From a virus: 35,268 nucleotides of DNA. The first letter of the stretch is position 1. Each line of letters begins with the position of its first letter. Positions 17,661 to 24,699 of the stretch are shown piece after piece. The stretch lies in the IMG/VR virus record IMGVR_UViG_3300025132_000133, positions 1-35,268 of that record. One strand, written 5' to 3'. Under the pieces are notes generated by a model. It worked only from the letters and a program-made list of their open reading frames with translations, made no database searches and had not been told where the DNA came from. The position numbers and the translations under genes were made by a program.

Positions 17661-17671
17661 ATTTTATTTAT

Positions 17672-18034
17672 TTATGCTTTTTTCCAATAAGCGTACTCTA
17701 CATTACAACTAGCAGTATCTGCTCTAGCCTCTAATCCGTTACCATCATTTACTGCGAAGAAAGCAAATTCTCCAGGACCCACTCTAGCGTATTGTACACT
17801 ACCTGTAGTTTGTAAAATAACGAAGTTAGTTGTATCTAAATTTTTAAAGTAAAAATAAAATACTCCGCTTACTGCTTCGTCTACTAATTCTTGGTTATCA
17901 GCTGTTGTTATAGTTGTTCTAGATATTCCTATACTAGGTGTAGTTATACTTAATACATCTGTTACTACAAGATTTAAAGCATCGCTTGTAGCAGTGCTGC
18001 TTGTAAGTGTTAATTTTGCTGTTAATGTTGCCAT
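17672..18034 (-). CDS. Small beta-rich virion-type protein common in marine phages
   Basis: This is a 120-residue protein starting MATLTAKLTLTSSTATSDAL, with strands in VFYFYFKNLDTTNFVILQTT and a conserved-looking end, VGPGEFAFFAVNDGNGLEAR, then ADTASCNVEYAYWKK. I have seen this type repeatedly in marine virome phages next to fibre genes, where it is annotated only as hypothetical or structural. There is no signal peptide or membrane segment. The leader is A/T-rich. It lies 4 nt after the secreted type IX substrate gene and 11 nt before the DUF5675 gene. A decoration or fibre-adaptor role is a guess from fold impression and context. Confidence 0.6.
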   Translation of the reverse strand: MATLTAKLTLTSSTATSDALNLVVTDVLSITTPSIGISRTTITTADNQELVDEAVSGVFYFYFKNLDTTNFVILQTTGSVQYARVGPGEFAFFAVNDGNGLEARADTASCNVEYAYWKKA

Positions 18035-18038
18035 AATT

Positions 18039-21000
18039 TTATTCTTTAATTATTTGTTTTGTTATTATTTTATTATTTTGTATTATATGTAGCATATAAA
18101 CTCCTCTAGAATAACTTGATAAGTTAATACTTGTAGGGTTATTTTCTGTAATCAATAATTGACCAAGATTATTATATACATTAATACTAAAGTCTTTCCC
18201 AACTATATTTACAATATCCTTAGTTGGATTAGGATATACTATTATTTTATCTTCTAATATTCTAGATGTAGGAAGTTCTCCTACCCATCCATTTTGACAA
18301 TGATCATATGTTAACTGACATATAGTGTCCCATTCATTTTCACAACAATAATCATCTACAGATATTACCCAAGCATAACACTCATCATTTAAAAAGAAAG
18401 GATTACCAGATCCGTTTATACACCATTCTGCTGCATATAAACAGCCTAAAGAGTCATGCCCAAAAGTCATATTTGCTAAAGGATCATAATTCCAAGCGTT
18501 AACATCCATACACCCTTGAACCACAGCCACACACGAACCATTTTCAGTATTAGCCAATGGATCAAAGTTAAGAGCAGTACTATCCATACAGCCGTAAATA
18601 TAAGGAATGCAGCTAAAATCTTCTGTATTAGCGGATGGGTTGTAATTAAGCATACTAGGGTCAGTACAACCATAGATAAAAGGTATACAAGAATTATTGT
18701 CAACATTTGCTAAAGGGTTAAAGTTAAACATTGTACTGTCAGTACATCCGTAAATTGGAAGTATACAGCTAAAATCATCAGTATTACAGCTATCGCAGTA
18801 ATTTAAAGCTATTGGATTTGTGCATCCTAATATAATAGGGATACAGCTTCCATTATCAGTATTTGCTAATGGATCATAATTAAATGCTAATGTATCCATA
18901 CATCCGTAGATAAATGGAATACAATTACCATTATCTGTGTTTGCTAATGGGTTATAATTAAACATTGTTGCATCCATACATCCATATATATAAGGAATAC
19001 ACGAACCGTCATCTGCGTTAGCACTAGGAGAATAATTCCACATAGTAGTATCTGTACAACCATAAGTTACACCTATACAACTACCATCATCAGTATTAGC
19101 TAATGAGTCGTAATTAAAAGCTATAGGAGACGTACAACCTTCTATTACAGGTATACAGGTATCCGCAGTATTAGCATTAGGATTATAATTAAAAGCTAAT
19201 TCATTCATACATCCTAATATAACTGGTATACATCCGCCATTATCTATATTAGCTGTAATATCATAATTAAATGCTAAAGAGTCTGTGCATCCAAATATTG
19301 CTAAAGTTAAGCAACTACCATCATCTATGCCTGCTACGTATCCTTGAGTATAATATTCTAAATAACCTGGATTTGTACAGCCTGGGTCATAATAACATGT
19401 ATCATTAGTATTTGCTGTAATATCATAATTATAAGCTAATGAGTCCATACACCCATATACTACTGGTTCGCAGTAATTTCCACAAGATGGCATAGCATCA
19501 TATATATTCCAAAACGGCTGACTAAAAGGCTGTAATGCTCCTTGACCATTGTTTGCAAAAGGATTTGTTCCTTCTGATAATAAAGTGTCTCCATAAGCGT
19601 TAATTAATAGGAAAGAGTTTTGCATAGTTTGAAACTCTACTTCTTGTGGAGGTTGTTGTGCTCCAGGAATTTCAAAATAATAAACTTCGACCGGCTCATC
19701 TGTTTCTAAATTAATTGAAAATGATTGAGAATAAGAACCTGGACCCATTGTATAAGCCCAATTATTATTTCCTTGAATAATTCCTAAGTATGAGTTACCC
19801 CATCCATCAGCTGCGTCATCTTCTATTATTAAAGTGTAGTCACATACTGGTACTAAATCCATTATAGTTGCATTAGGATTGTAATTAAACATAGTATCAT
19901 CTATACATCCGTAAATATGTAAATTAACACATGAGCTATCATCTATGTTTGCTAATGGGTCATATTCTTGATATGTTGGGTTTGTACAACCAAGTATTGT
20001 ATCTTGCTCAGCACAAGCAATTCCATTTTGAACTGTTGAGTAAGCCACATTACCAAAATTAACACCAACAGGGTTTTGACTAGCATCAAGCCAAGTTCCT
20101 GATGTAAGATACGTTATAGTATCTCCAGCGCAATCATATATAACAACTTCTCCTGCTGAACCTGGAGTACCATTACCCATTATACCGTCGCCATAAGTAT
20201 CGTTTAATATAAATTCAAATCCAGATTGTTGAACACAAAACTCATAAGTATATGTTTGTCCTATGTCGCCAAAGTCATAAGTTCCAACTGGAGCATCCCC
20301 TATGATACCACCACTATTCATTGTCCAAGACGTTTCGCCTGGCCAATTATCTAATCTAATAGTCATTGTTATTTGATATTCATTATCTGGATCACATGTT
20401 GCACCAGCACAAGAACCATCATCAACATTAGCAAATGGATTATATGATATTTGAGTTGAATCCGTACACCCTGGTATACAAGGTGATGGGGTATGAGTTA
20501 TAGTATCTGATAATGTTCCGTCTGCATATTCTAACACTATATAATGTTCAACGCTCCAGTTAGGTGGCATTTGTCCATTACCAGCATTTAAAGCAAAATT
20601 ATTATACCCATTAGCTGCTGGCCAATATCCCCAATAAGAATAAATAGAACCATTTTCGTTACCATAATGAATTTCAATTACATCACAAGTAGTAGTAGAA
20701 GTATCAGACCACCATTCAAATGTTATTCCTGTTTGCGTTCCCCAACATTGGTCATAAGCATTAGAGCTTATAAAACCTCCACAAGGAGGATATGTACAAG
20801 AGCCGTCAGGATAAACAGCACTAGGATCATAATTTAAAGCAATTGAATCCATACATCCTATTGCTGGGCTAAATGGATCACTAATCATTAAATCATCTAT
20901 AGCTATATCACTAGTAAATAAATCACCAGTTACGGCTGTAAACTTTATTTTAAATGAATCAGTTGAAGCTATTGGATAATAAGCAAAAAGCCACTGGTCA

Positions 21001-21404
21001 CCATAGTTGCCAGATTTAATATCTAAAACAGTATATCCATTGTTATCTAATACTCCTATTTCTAAATCACCCATATCCATACCGTACATATGGTACCAGA
21101 AAGATAATACTTTACCAGGTGTAGCTGACACATCAAATGTTGGTGTATATGTTATAAGTGTTTTGTTAGGATAGTTTGGCCAAGATGATTCTACATAGTA
21201 ATATGAGCCACCGCCAGTTGTATGATCTCCAGACGGTCCAGTATTAAAACTAGTTGTTGAACCTTGATTTATTGTCCAATCACCATCATCATTAATTTCT
21301 TGTTCTAACCCTATACCGTTATCAAAATCATAAATCCAAGGAAAAGTATTTACTTGACCAAAGATAAATGTAGGTAGTAGTAATAATAATAATATTTTTT
21401 TCAT
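18039..21404 (-). CDS. Secreted MAM-domain, Cys-repeat protein with type IX secretion sorting domain
   Basis: This is a 1121-residue modular protein. A Sec signal peptide (MKKILLLLLLPTFIFG, predicted cut before Gln17) is followed by a MAM-like domain at about 24-180 (GPSGDHTTGGGSYYYVESSW, LSFWYHMYGMDMGDL, DIAIDDLMIS). About 17 copies of a GC[TM]DxxAxNYxPxANxDDGSC unit follow: four scattered, then a tandem array at 651-990. Next is a CCENEWDTIC segment, and last a C-terminal ~70 residues (VYPNPTKDIVNIVG, YNNLGQLL, INLSSYSRGVYMLHI) matching the type A sorting domain of the Bacteroidota type IX secretion system. Such a protein should cross the inner membrane by Sec and be exported to the cell surface by the host system. 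It overlaps the two-TM holin-like gene by ATGA, so it is part of the phage operon. It may be an adhesin or a surface modifier of infected cells, possibly host-derived. Confidence 0.8.
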   Translation of the reverse strand: MKKILLLLLLPTFIFGQVNTFPWIYDFDNGIGLEQEINDDGDWTINQGSTTSFNTGPSGDHTTGGGSYYYVESSWPNYPNKTLITYTPTFDVSATPGKVLSFWYHMYGMDMGDLEIGVLDNNGYTVLDIKSGNYGDQWLFAYYPIASTDSFKIKFTAVTGDLFTSDIAIDDLMISDPFSPAIGCMDSIALNYDPSAVYPDGSCTYPPCGGFISSNAYDQCWGTQTGITFEWWSDTSTTTCDVIEIHYGNENGSIYSYWGYWPAANGYNNFALNAGNGQMPPNWSVEHYIVLEYADGTLSDTITHTPSPCIPGCTDSTQISYNPFANVDDGSCAGATCDPDNEYQITMTIRLDNWPGETSWTMNSGGIIGDAPVGTYDFGDIGQTYTYEFCVQQSGFEFILNDTYGDGIMGNGTPGSAGEVVIYDCAGDTITYLTSGTWLDASQNPVGVNFGNVAYSTVQNGIACAEQDTILGCTNPTYQEYDPLANIDDSSCVNLHIYGCIDDTMFNYNPNATIMDLVPVCDYTLIIEDDAADGWGNSYLGIIQGNNNWAYTMGPGSYSQSFSINLETDEPVEVYYFEIPGAQQPPQEVEFQTMQNSFLLINAYGDTLLSEGTNPFANNGQGALQPFSQPFWNIYDAMPSCGNYCEPVVYGCMDSLAYNYDITANTNDTCYYDPGCTNPGYLEYYTQGYVAGIDDGSCLTLAIFGCTDSLAFNYDITANIDNGGCIPVILGCMNELAFNYNPNANTADTCIPVIEGCTSPIAFNYDSLANTDDGSCIGVTYGCTDTTMWNYSPSANADDGSCIPYIYGCMDATMFNYNPLANTDNGNCIPFIYGCMDTLAFNYDPLANTDNGSCIPIILGCTNPIALNYCDSCNTDDFSCILPIYGCTDSTMFNFNPLANVDNNSCIPFIYGCTDPSMLNYNPSANTEDFSCIPYIYGCMDSTALNFDPLANTENGSCVAVVQGCMDVNAWNYDPLANMTFGHDSLGCLYAAEWCINGSGNPFFLNDECYAWVISVDDYCCENEWDTICQLTYDHCQNGWVGELPTSRILEDKIIVYPNPTKDIVNIVGKDFSINVYNNLGQLLITENNPTSINLSSYSRGVYMLHIIQNNKIITKQIIKE
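18440..19454 (-). repeat. Tandem array of ~13 Cys-containing repeats in the T9SS-type protein
   Basis: This is a coding array with a period of roughly 23-30 residues, shortest and most regular (23-26 residues) in its later part. A typical unit is GCMDATMFNYNPLANTDNGN followed by Cys and a hydrophobic spacer such as IPFIY. Each unit holds two Cys, so intra-repeat disulfides are plausible outside the cell. One unit (NYCDSCNTDDFSC) has two extra Cys. Copies are clearly related but diverged at the DNA level. Confidence 0.8.
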
Positions 21405-21646
21405 TTTGTTTTTACTTTTTCAAACGCACTAATACCAAAACACCCTAATGTTACTAGAACAAAGGAGTTGTATATAGTGTCATTAATAACTAATTCTCCA
21501 TCTCCTACATAGCCCATAAAAGCTATACCGCTAACTAAATCCGCTATAGCAAATAGTACCATTACAGTAAAAGATATAAAGCCAACTATATTTTTTTCAT
21601 TTATATTGTTTTTATCTCTAAATATTTTCCACATATTAAAAGTCAC
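21401..21646 (-). CDS. Two-TM small membrane protein, holin-like
   Basis: This is an 81-residue protein. A charged N-terminus (MWKIFRDKNNINEKN) leads into one long hydrophobic stretch at about 19-48 (VGFISFTVMVLFAIADLVSG). A short loop (DGELVINDTIYN), a second stretch at about 60-75 (NSFVLVTLGCFGISAFEK) and a Lys-rich tail follow. Size, two membrane helices and basic tail fit a class II holin. I also recall similar WKIFRDKN proteins in marine phage lysis regions. It overlaps the thioredoxin-like gene by 11 nt upstream and the type IX substrate gene by 4 nt (ATGA) downstream. A holin role is inferred; it could be another small phage membrane protein. Confidence 0.6.
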   Translation of the reverse strand: MTFNMWKIFRDKNNINEKNIVGFISFTVMVLFAIADLVSGIAFMGYVGDGELVINDTIYNSFVLVTLGCFGISAFEKVKTK

Positions 21647-21998
21647 TCATTAATAATTCATCTATTGCTTCTTGTACTTCTTCTTTTGTTGCTACCATTT
21701 TAAAACTTAAATCAGCCTGAAATCTAACAGCTTCTTCTCCATCTTTAAATATTATAATAGTAGGTACTACGGCTATTTTATGTTTTGTTGCTTCTTCACT
21801 GTTTTTAGCTATATCGCTATATCCTAAACTTTTACAATCTTTAAGTCCCATAACCCAAGGAACATCATTAGCGCTGTTCCATCCAGCATTAAACTGAGTT
21901 ACTGTAATTTGTCCAAAGGCTGTATTAGAAAATACCCCAAACAATATAAAAACAAAATACATAATAAATAATCTCCAATTAACATTTATTTTTTTCAT
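21636..21998 (-). CDS. Exported thioredoxin-fold protein lacking the CxxC active site
   Basis: This is a 120-residue protein. The N-terminal hydrophobic segment (residues ~9-28) ends in NTAFG before Gln30 and looks like a Sec signal peptide. The mature part has the thioredoxin layout: a first strand ending FNAGW (residues 36-40), a helix, and the cis-Pro strand VVPTIIIFKDGEEAVRF (Pro79). At the position of the usual WCxxC it reads W40-N-S-A-N, and the only Cys is C55 (LKDCKSLGY), so it should not act as a normal thiol-disulfide oxidoreductase. I recall close relatives in marine virome phages. It begins in a TAATG overlap with the 93-aa membrane protein. A periplasmic binding, chaperone or inhibitor role is only a guess. 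Confidence 0.65.
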   Translation of the reverse strand: MKKINVNWRLFIMYFVFILFGVFSNTAFGQITVTQFNAGWNSANDVPWVMGLKDCKSLGYSDIAKNSEEATKHKIAVVPTIIIFKDGEEAVRFQADLSFKMVATKEEVQEAIDELLMSDF

Positions 21999-22279
21999 TA
22001 TCGGTTATATAATTTATCTTCTATTTTTTCTAACGTCTCTTTCATCTCCTCAACATCTTTCTGAGTATCTATAATAGTATTACGGATCATTTGATCTTTC
22101 ATGTTAAACTCCATTCTAGTTACTTCATCTGGTGGTATTATAGGTAATTCTTTAGCTTCTTCTATATCAGCTTGTAGCATAAACCACATACTAATAAGAG
22201 TTGCCATTGCAAAACCTATTGCTATTAAAGTTTTTATACTTAATACAAAACCTGTGTCTTCATTTAATTCTTTTGCCAT
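21998..22279 (-). CDS. Single-TM coiled-coil protein, lysis-region type
   Basis: This is a 93-residue protein. A short polar N-terminus (MAKELNEDTG) is followed by one membrane helix at about 11-35 (FVLSIKTLIAIGFAMATLIS) and a charged, heptad-like C-terminal half ending MKETLEKIEDKLYNR. The N-in/C-out or N-out topology cannot be decided by eye. I recall related proteins in marine phages beside the thioredoxin-like and holin-like genes. Its single TM plus coiled coil could suit a spanin-like or holin-accessory role. It starts 1 nt after the 69-aa gene and ends in a TAATG overlap, so it belongs to a tightly coupled group of membrane proteins. Confidence 0.6.
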   Translation of the reverse strand: MAKELNEDTGFVLSIKTLIAIGFAMATLISMWFMLQADIEEAKELPIIPPDEVTRMEFNMKDQMIRNTIIDTQKDVEEMKETLEKIEDKLYNR

Positions 22280-22280
22280 T

Positions 22281-22490
22281 TTAATCCCAAAATATTATTT
22301 TTCCTAAAATACCTATTAAAACTAGCCATATAGACCAAATAGTTTTTTGAGCTCCTTTTCTAAAAGAAGTATTCTTATTTACTCTAGCTATAGTTCCGTC
22401 ATCTGGATCTAGTAATCTTTTCTTAATAAATCTTACGTCTTCTTTTAAATCTTGAAGATCTTCGTGTATTTGTTTGTTAGTAATAGGCAT
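22281..22490 (-). CDS. Small coiled-coil protein with C-terminal membrane anchor
   Basis: This is a 69-residue protein. An acidic-basic helix (NKQIHEDLQDLKEDVRFIKK) is followed by LLDPDDGTIARVNKNTSFR and a C-terminal hydrophobic helix at about 50-68 (TIWSIWLVLIGILGKIIFW). The order coiled coil, DPDDG turn, polar linker, then TM helix is common among small phage lysis-accessory proteins of the XhlA/haemolysin-like kind. I would not assign that family firmly. It starts 3 nt after the 50-aa gene's stop and is followed 1 nt later by the 93-aa membrane protein, whose topology is its mirror image (N-terminal TM). The two may pair. Confidence 0.6.
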   Translation of the reverse strand: MPITNKQIHEDLQDLKEDVRFIKKRLLDPDDGTIARVNKNTSFRKGAQKTIWSIWLVLIGILGKIIFWD

Positions 22491-22493
22491 ATT

Positions 22494-22646
22494 TTATAAT
22501 TCAAATCCAAAATTTAATATAATAAATCTATGTTCTACTTTTGGATTACAGTATAATTCTAATATTGTAAGTCTTCCAAGTCTAATAGATATATCATATA
22601 TATTATCTTTTTTATTTCCTTGTCTCCAACTGTTTATCCAATTCAT
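22494..22646 (-). CDS. 50-aa small protein of unknown function
   Basis: This short gene was found by translating the gap. Its ATG overlaps the TGA of the 34-aa gene (ATGA), and TAA ends it 3 nt before the 69-aa gene. The product runs MNWINSWRQGNKKDNIYDIS and then IRLGRLTILELYCNPKVEHR, ending LNFGFEL. It looks like a compact beta-strand protein with no membrane segment. No family is recognised. Tight packing in both directions and absence of other coding in the stretch support it as real. It could alternatively be a remnant of a longer gene. Confidence 0.5.
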   Translation of the reverse strand: MNWINSWRQGNKKDNIYDISIRLGRLTILELYCNPKVEHRFIILNFGFEL

Positions 22647-22747
22647 AGTTTACAACAGTTGTCTGCTCCACAACAGCATGCGCACCAGTTGAAGCATATT
22701 AAACCAAAAGTTATAGCCATTACCCATTTACAAATTTTACTTTTCAT
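22643..22747 (-). CDS. 34-aa membrane peptide with eight cysteines
   Basis: This short gene has an ATG at 22747, 3 nt after the nuclease gene's stop, and a TGA overlapping the next ATG. The product is basic at the start (MKSKICKWVMA), has a short hydrophobic helix (about residues 8-21), and ends with a Cys cluster, CACCCGADNCCKL. Cys are at 6, 18, 22, 24, 25, 26, 31 and 32, eight of 34 residues. This looks like a single-TM microprotein with a thiol or metal-binding tail. It is not a classical lipobox, because the residues before each candidate Cys do not fit L-[AS]-[GA]-C. No family is recognised. Perfect fit between two coupled neighbours supports it. Confidence 0.5.
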   Translation of the reverse strand: MKSKICKWVMAITFGLICFNWCACCCGADNCCKL

Positions 22748-22750
22748 ATT

Positions 22751-23104
22751 TTAACGTTTTCCTCCAAAGTACTCTACTGCGTGTCCTTCAGAAATTAATA
22801 ATTCATTTAAATTTATATCTTTGCCTGCTTGAGTTAGTATTAACTCTCCTAAGCACCTTCCAAACTTTCCTACGCCATGAGATTTAACAGTTATAACTTC
22901 AGCGTCTTGTAAAAGCTCTTCTACTCTTTTCTTTGCCGCTAATCCTCTAACTTTCTCATCAGCATCTCTTGTTCTAGATTCTGGAGTATTTATACCCATA
23001 AATCTAATTCTTTTTTTTACAGAAACATCAAATCCTAAATCTATATTAGCATCTATTGTGTCTCCATCTATTACTCTGTCAACTTCTATTTTATAAGTAT
23101 ACAT
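22751..23104 (-). CDS. Thermonuclease-like (staphylococcal nuclease fold) endonuclease
   Basis: This is a 117-residue protein covering essentially just the SNase fold. Motifs in order are VIDGDTI (Asp13-Asp15), RIRFMGINTPESR (Arg34, Asn39, Thr40, Glu42), GKFGRCLGEL (Arg83) and NLNELLISEGHA. The Arg/Glu/Arg set corresponding to Arg35, Glu43 and Arg87 of S. aureus nuclease is intact. Asn39 replaces one calcium-binding Asp, a change seen in other family members. The family hydrolyses DNA and RNA with Ca2+. There is no signal peptide, so it should act in the cytoplasm or virion, for example in host DNA breakdown. It abuts the barrel-like exported protein gene (adjacent bases), and the 34-aa gene follows 3 nt later. 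Confidence 0.85.
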   Translation of the reverse strand: MYTYKIEVDRVIDGDTIDANIDLGFDVSVKKRIRFMGINTPESRTRDADEKVRGLAAKKRVEELLQDAEVITVKSHGVGKFGRCLGELILTQAGKDINLNELLISEGHAVEYFGGKR

Positions 23105-24220
23105 TTAAAATATTATATAATTAACACCAAATTTAAAATCATACCATTCACGATTCCAGTATTTGCTATATTTACCTTCTGCAAAATATCCCAAATGTTT
23201 ATTTATTTTAATCCCATAAATTAATCCTGCAGAATAATCATACCATTGATCATTATCTATATAGTTATGATAAGAAAACTCATTACCATCATTATAATGA
23301 TAAGGTAAAAAATTGCCCCAAGCATGTATCCATTGATTTTTAGAATACTTATAATAGTCAAATCCTACTATAATAGAATGTTGTATTATATTAGCTAATT
23401 CATTTCTTTTTCTTTCAGAATAGTCAGATATTACTTGCGGTATTACATTTTCTTTCCAAACTTCTGGGCTAGTTGCAACTATCTTTCCACTAGGATCTTT
23501 ATACTCACTGTTTGCAACATCAATAGTATAACCTTCTTGTATTGCTAAGTAAGTATAATGTAAATTACCATTGCTTAAAATCCATTCTTGTAACGGGTCA
23601 TAACCATAAGGCTCAGCTAATCTATGAGCAAGTCCAACACTAAAAGCTAAATCTGCACTCTTTTTTATTCTGTATCTTTCTGATAATTCAAAATACTCTA
23701 TATCAGCAAATCCATCTTTTAAGTATTCTACTTTTGCAGCAAAGTGATTTATACATAAAGGACCATCACAATTATCATCAGAACTATATCTAATAAAATG
23801 ATGTTGGTCTATATAATCTATTCCCTGCTGTCTAGCATAATCCATTTCAAATAAATACTCAAATCCTTGTACTTTACCTACAGTAGCAGCGTCAGTATAA
23901 TTTGATTCAGTGCCATCATAAAATGTATTAGCTCTATTCTCATATCCAAATCTAGCTATTTTTCTAATACCTACAGTAATAGAATAATCATAAGGAGTTT
24001 CTATTAAACCTTCTTCTAACTGACCAGATGTTACAGAAAATGTTTTTACATCAGAAATAGATGTTCCTCCATTTACTGCTCCATACACAGTAGAAAACTT
24101 TAGATGTTTTTTTAAATTATCTTTTAAACTAAAGTTTTTTATATAAGAGTTTATATCATTTTGTGATTTAGCTATAAATGATACACACATTAAAAATGTT
24201 AAAAATAAGGTTTTAAACAT
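23105..24220 (-). CDS. Exported, outer-membrane-barrel-like protein
   Basis: This is a 371-residue protein with a clear Sec signal peptide (MFKTLFLTFLMCVSFIAKS, then Gln20). The mature part alternates short amphipathic strands rich in Tyr, Phe and Asp (TPYDYSITVGIRKIARFGYE, SIIVGFDYYKYSKNQW, HLGYFAEGKYSKYW) and ends WYDFKFGVNYIIF. The final strand with terminal Phe is the usual signal for outer-membrane insertion. I recall related proteins in marine virome phages, always uncharacterised. It has no sorting domain, so it should stay in the outer membrane or periplasm. A receptor-masking or superinfection-exclusion role is possible, as is a structural role at lysis. It sits 8 nt after the 147-aa gene and abuts the nuclease gene. 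Confidence 0.65.
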   Translation of the reverse strand: MFKTLFLTFLMCVSFIAKSQNDINSYIKNFSLKDNLKKHLKFSTVYGAVNGGTSISDVKTFSVTSGQLEEGLIETPYDYSITVGIRKIARFGYENRANTFYDGTESNYTDAATVGKVQGFEYLFEMDYARQQGIDYIDQHHFIRYSSDDNCDGPLCINHFAAKVEYLKDGFADIEYFELSERYRIKKSADLAFSVGLAHRLAEPYGYDPLQEWILSNGNLHYTYLAIQEGYTIDVANSEYKDPSGKIVATSPEVWKENVIPQVISDYSERKRNELANIIQHSIIVGFDYYKYSKNQWIHAWGNFLPYHYNDGNEFSYHNYIDNDQWYDYSAGLIYGIKINKHLGYFAEGKYSKYWNREWYDFKFGVNYIIF

Positions 24221-24228
24221 ATATAATT

Positions 24229-24672
24229 TTATTCTATTATTTTTACAATATTATTAATTTGTTTAGCAGTTATATCTTCTGGTAAACTATCTTCAGTAAG
24301 TATGTGAAGTTTAATTTTTAATTCTTCTTTCATCATTTCCGCTACTTTATCAAGTTGTGCTTTTCTAGAATCTACAAGTTCTTTGTTTTCTTCTTCTAGT
24401 TTGTCTACTAACTTTTTAGCATTTTCTTCACTTTCTTTACCTGCAATTTCATTAACTTGTTTAGCTAATGCTAAAAACTCTTCTGTAGGTGTTCCTGCTT
24501 CTTCTACGTCTTTGAGTTTTTCATGAAGTATAGAAATATTTTTACTTACATTGAGGCTAAAAGTTTTTCCTTTAACTTCTTGAACTTGATATAATCCATT
24601 AATTAGATTTACAAATTCTCCTTTTGTTGCATTAATTGTTTTCATTGTTTTTACTTTTTGAATTGTTTCCAT
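24229..24672 (-). CDS. Small helical protein of a marine-phage family, function unknown
   Basis: This is a 147-residue, almost entirely helical, charged protein. The core KGKTFSLNVSKNISILHEKL and AGTPTEEFLALAKQVNEIAG is followed by a long Glu/Lys helix and a short C-terminal strand-helix (KLHILTEDSLPEDITAKQIN). I recall this type from marine Bacteroidota and virome phages, where it is uncharacterised and often near fibre genes. The start may be either the first Met (24672) or Met10 (24645). Both have A-rich leaders and neither has a clear Shine-Dalgarno sequence. It follows the 479-aa fibre gene after 27 nt. A fibre chaperone or assembly factor would fit, but this is speculation. Confidence 0.6.
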   Translation of the reverse strand: METIQKVKTMKTINATKGEFVNLINGLYQVQEVKGKTFSLNVSKNISILHEKLKDVEEAGTPTEEFLALAKQVNEIAGKESEENAKKLVDKLEEENKELVDSRKAQLDKVAEMMKEELKIKLHILTEDSLPEDITAKQINNIVKIIE

Positions 24673-24699
24673 TTGTCTATTTATTGTTTTTGGTTAATA

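Noticed and set aside
18476-18706. Minus-strand alternative frames within Cys-repeat arrays (also 27437-27673 and 28796-29068)
   Set aside because: They run in another frame of periodic repeats and give hydrophobic low-complexity products. The main frames carry clear conserved units.
18440-19454. Regular spacing that could suggest a CRISPR-like array
   Set aside because: The period is 69-90 nt, copies are diverged, and the repeats are coding in frame with conserved Cys/Asp/Asn positions, so they are protein repeats.
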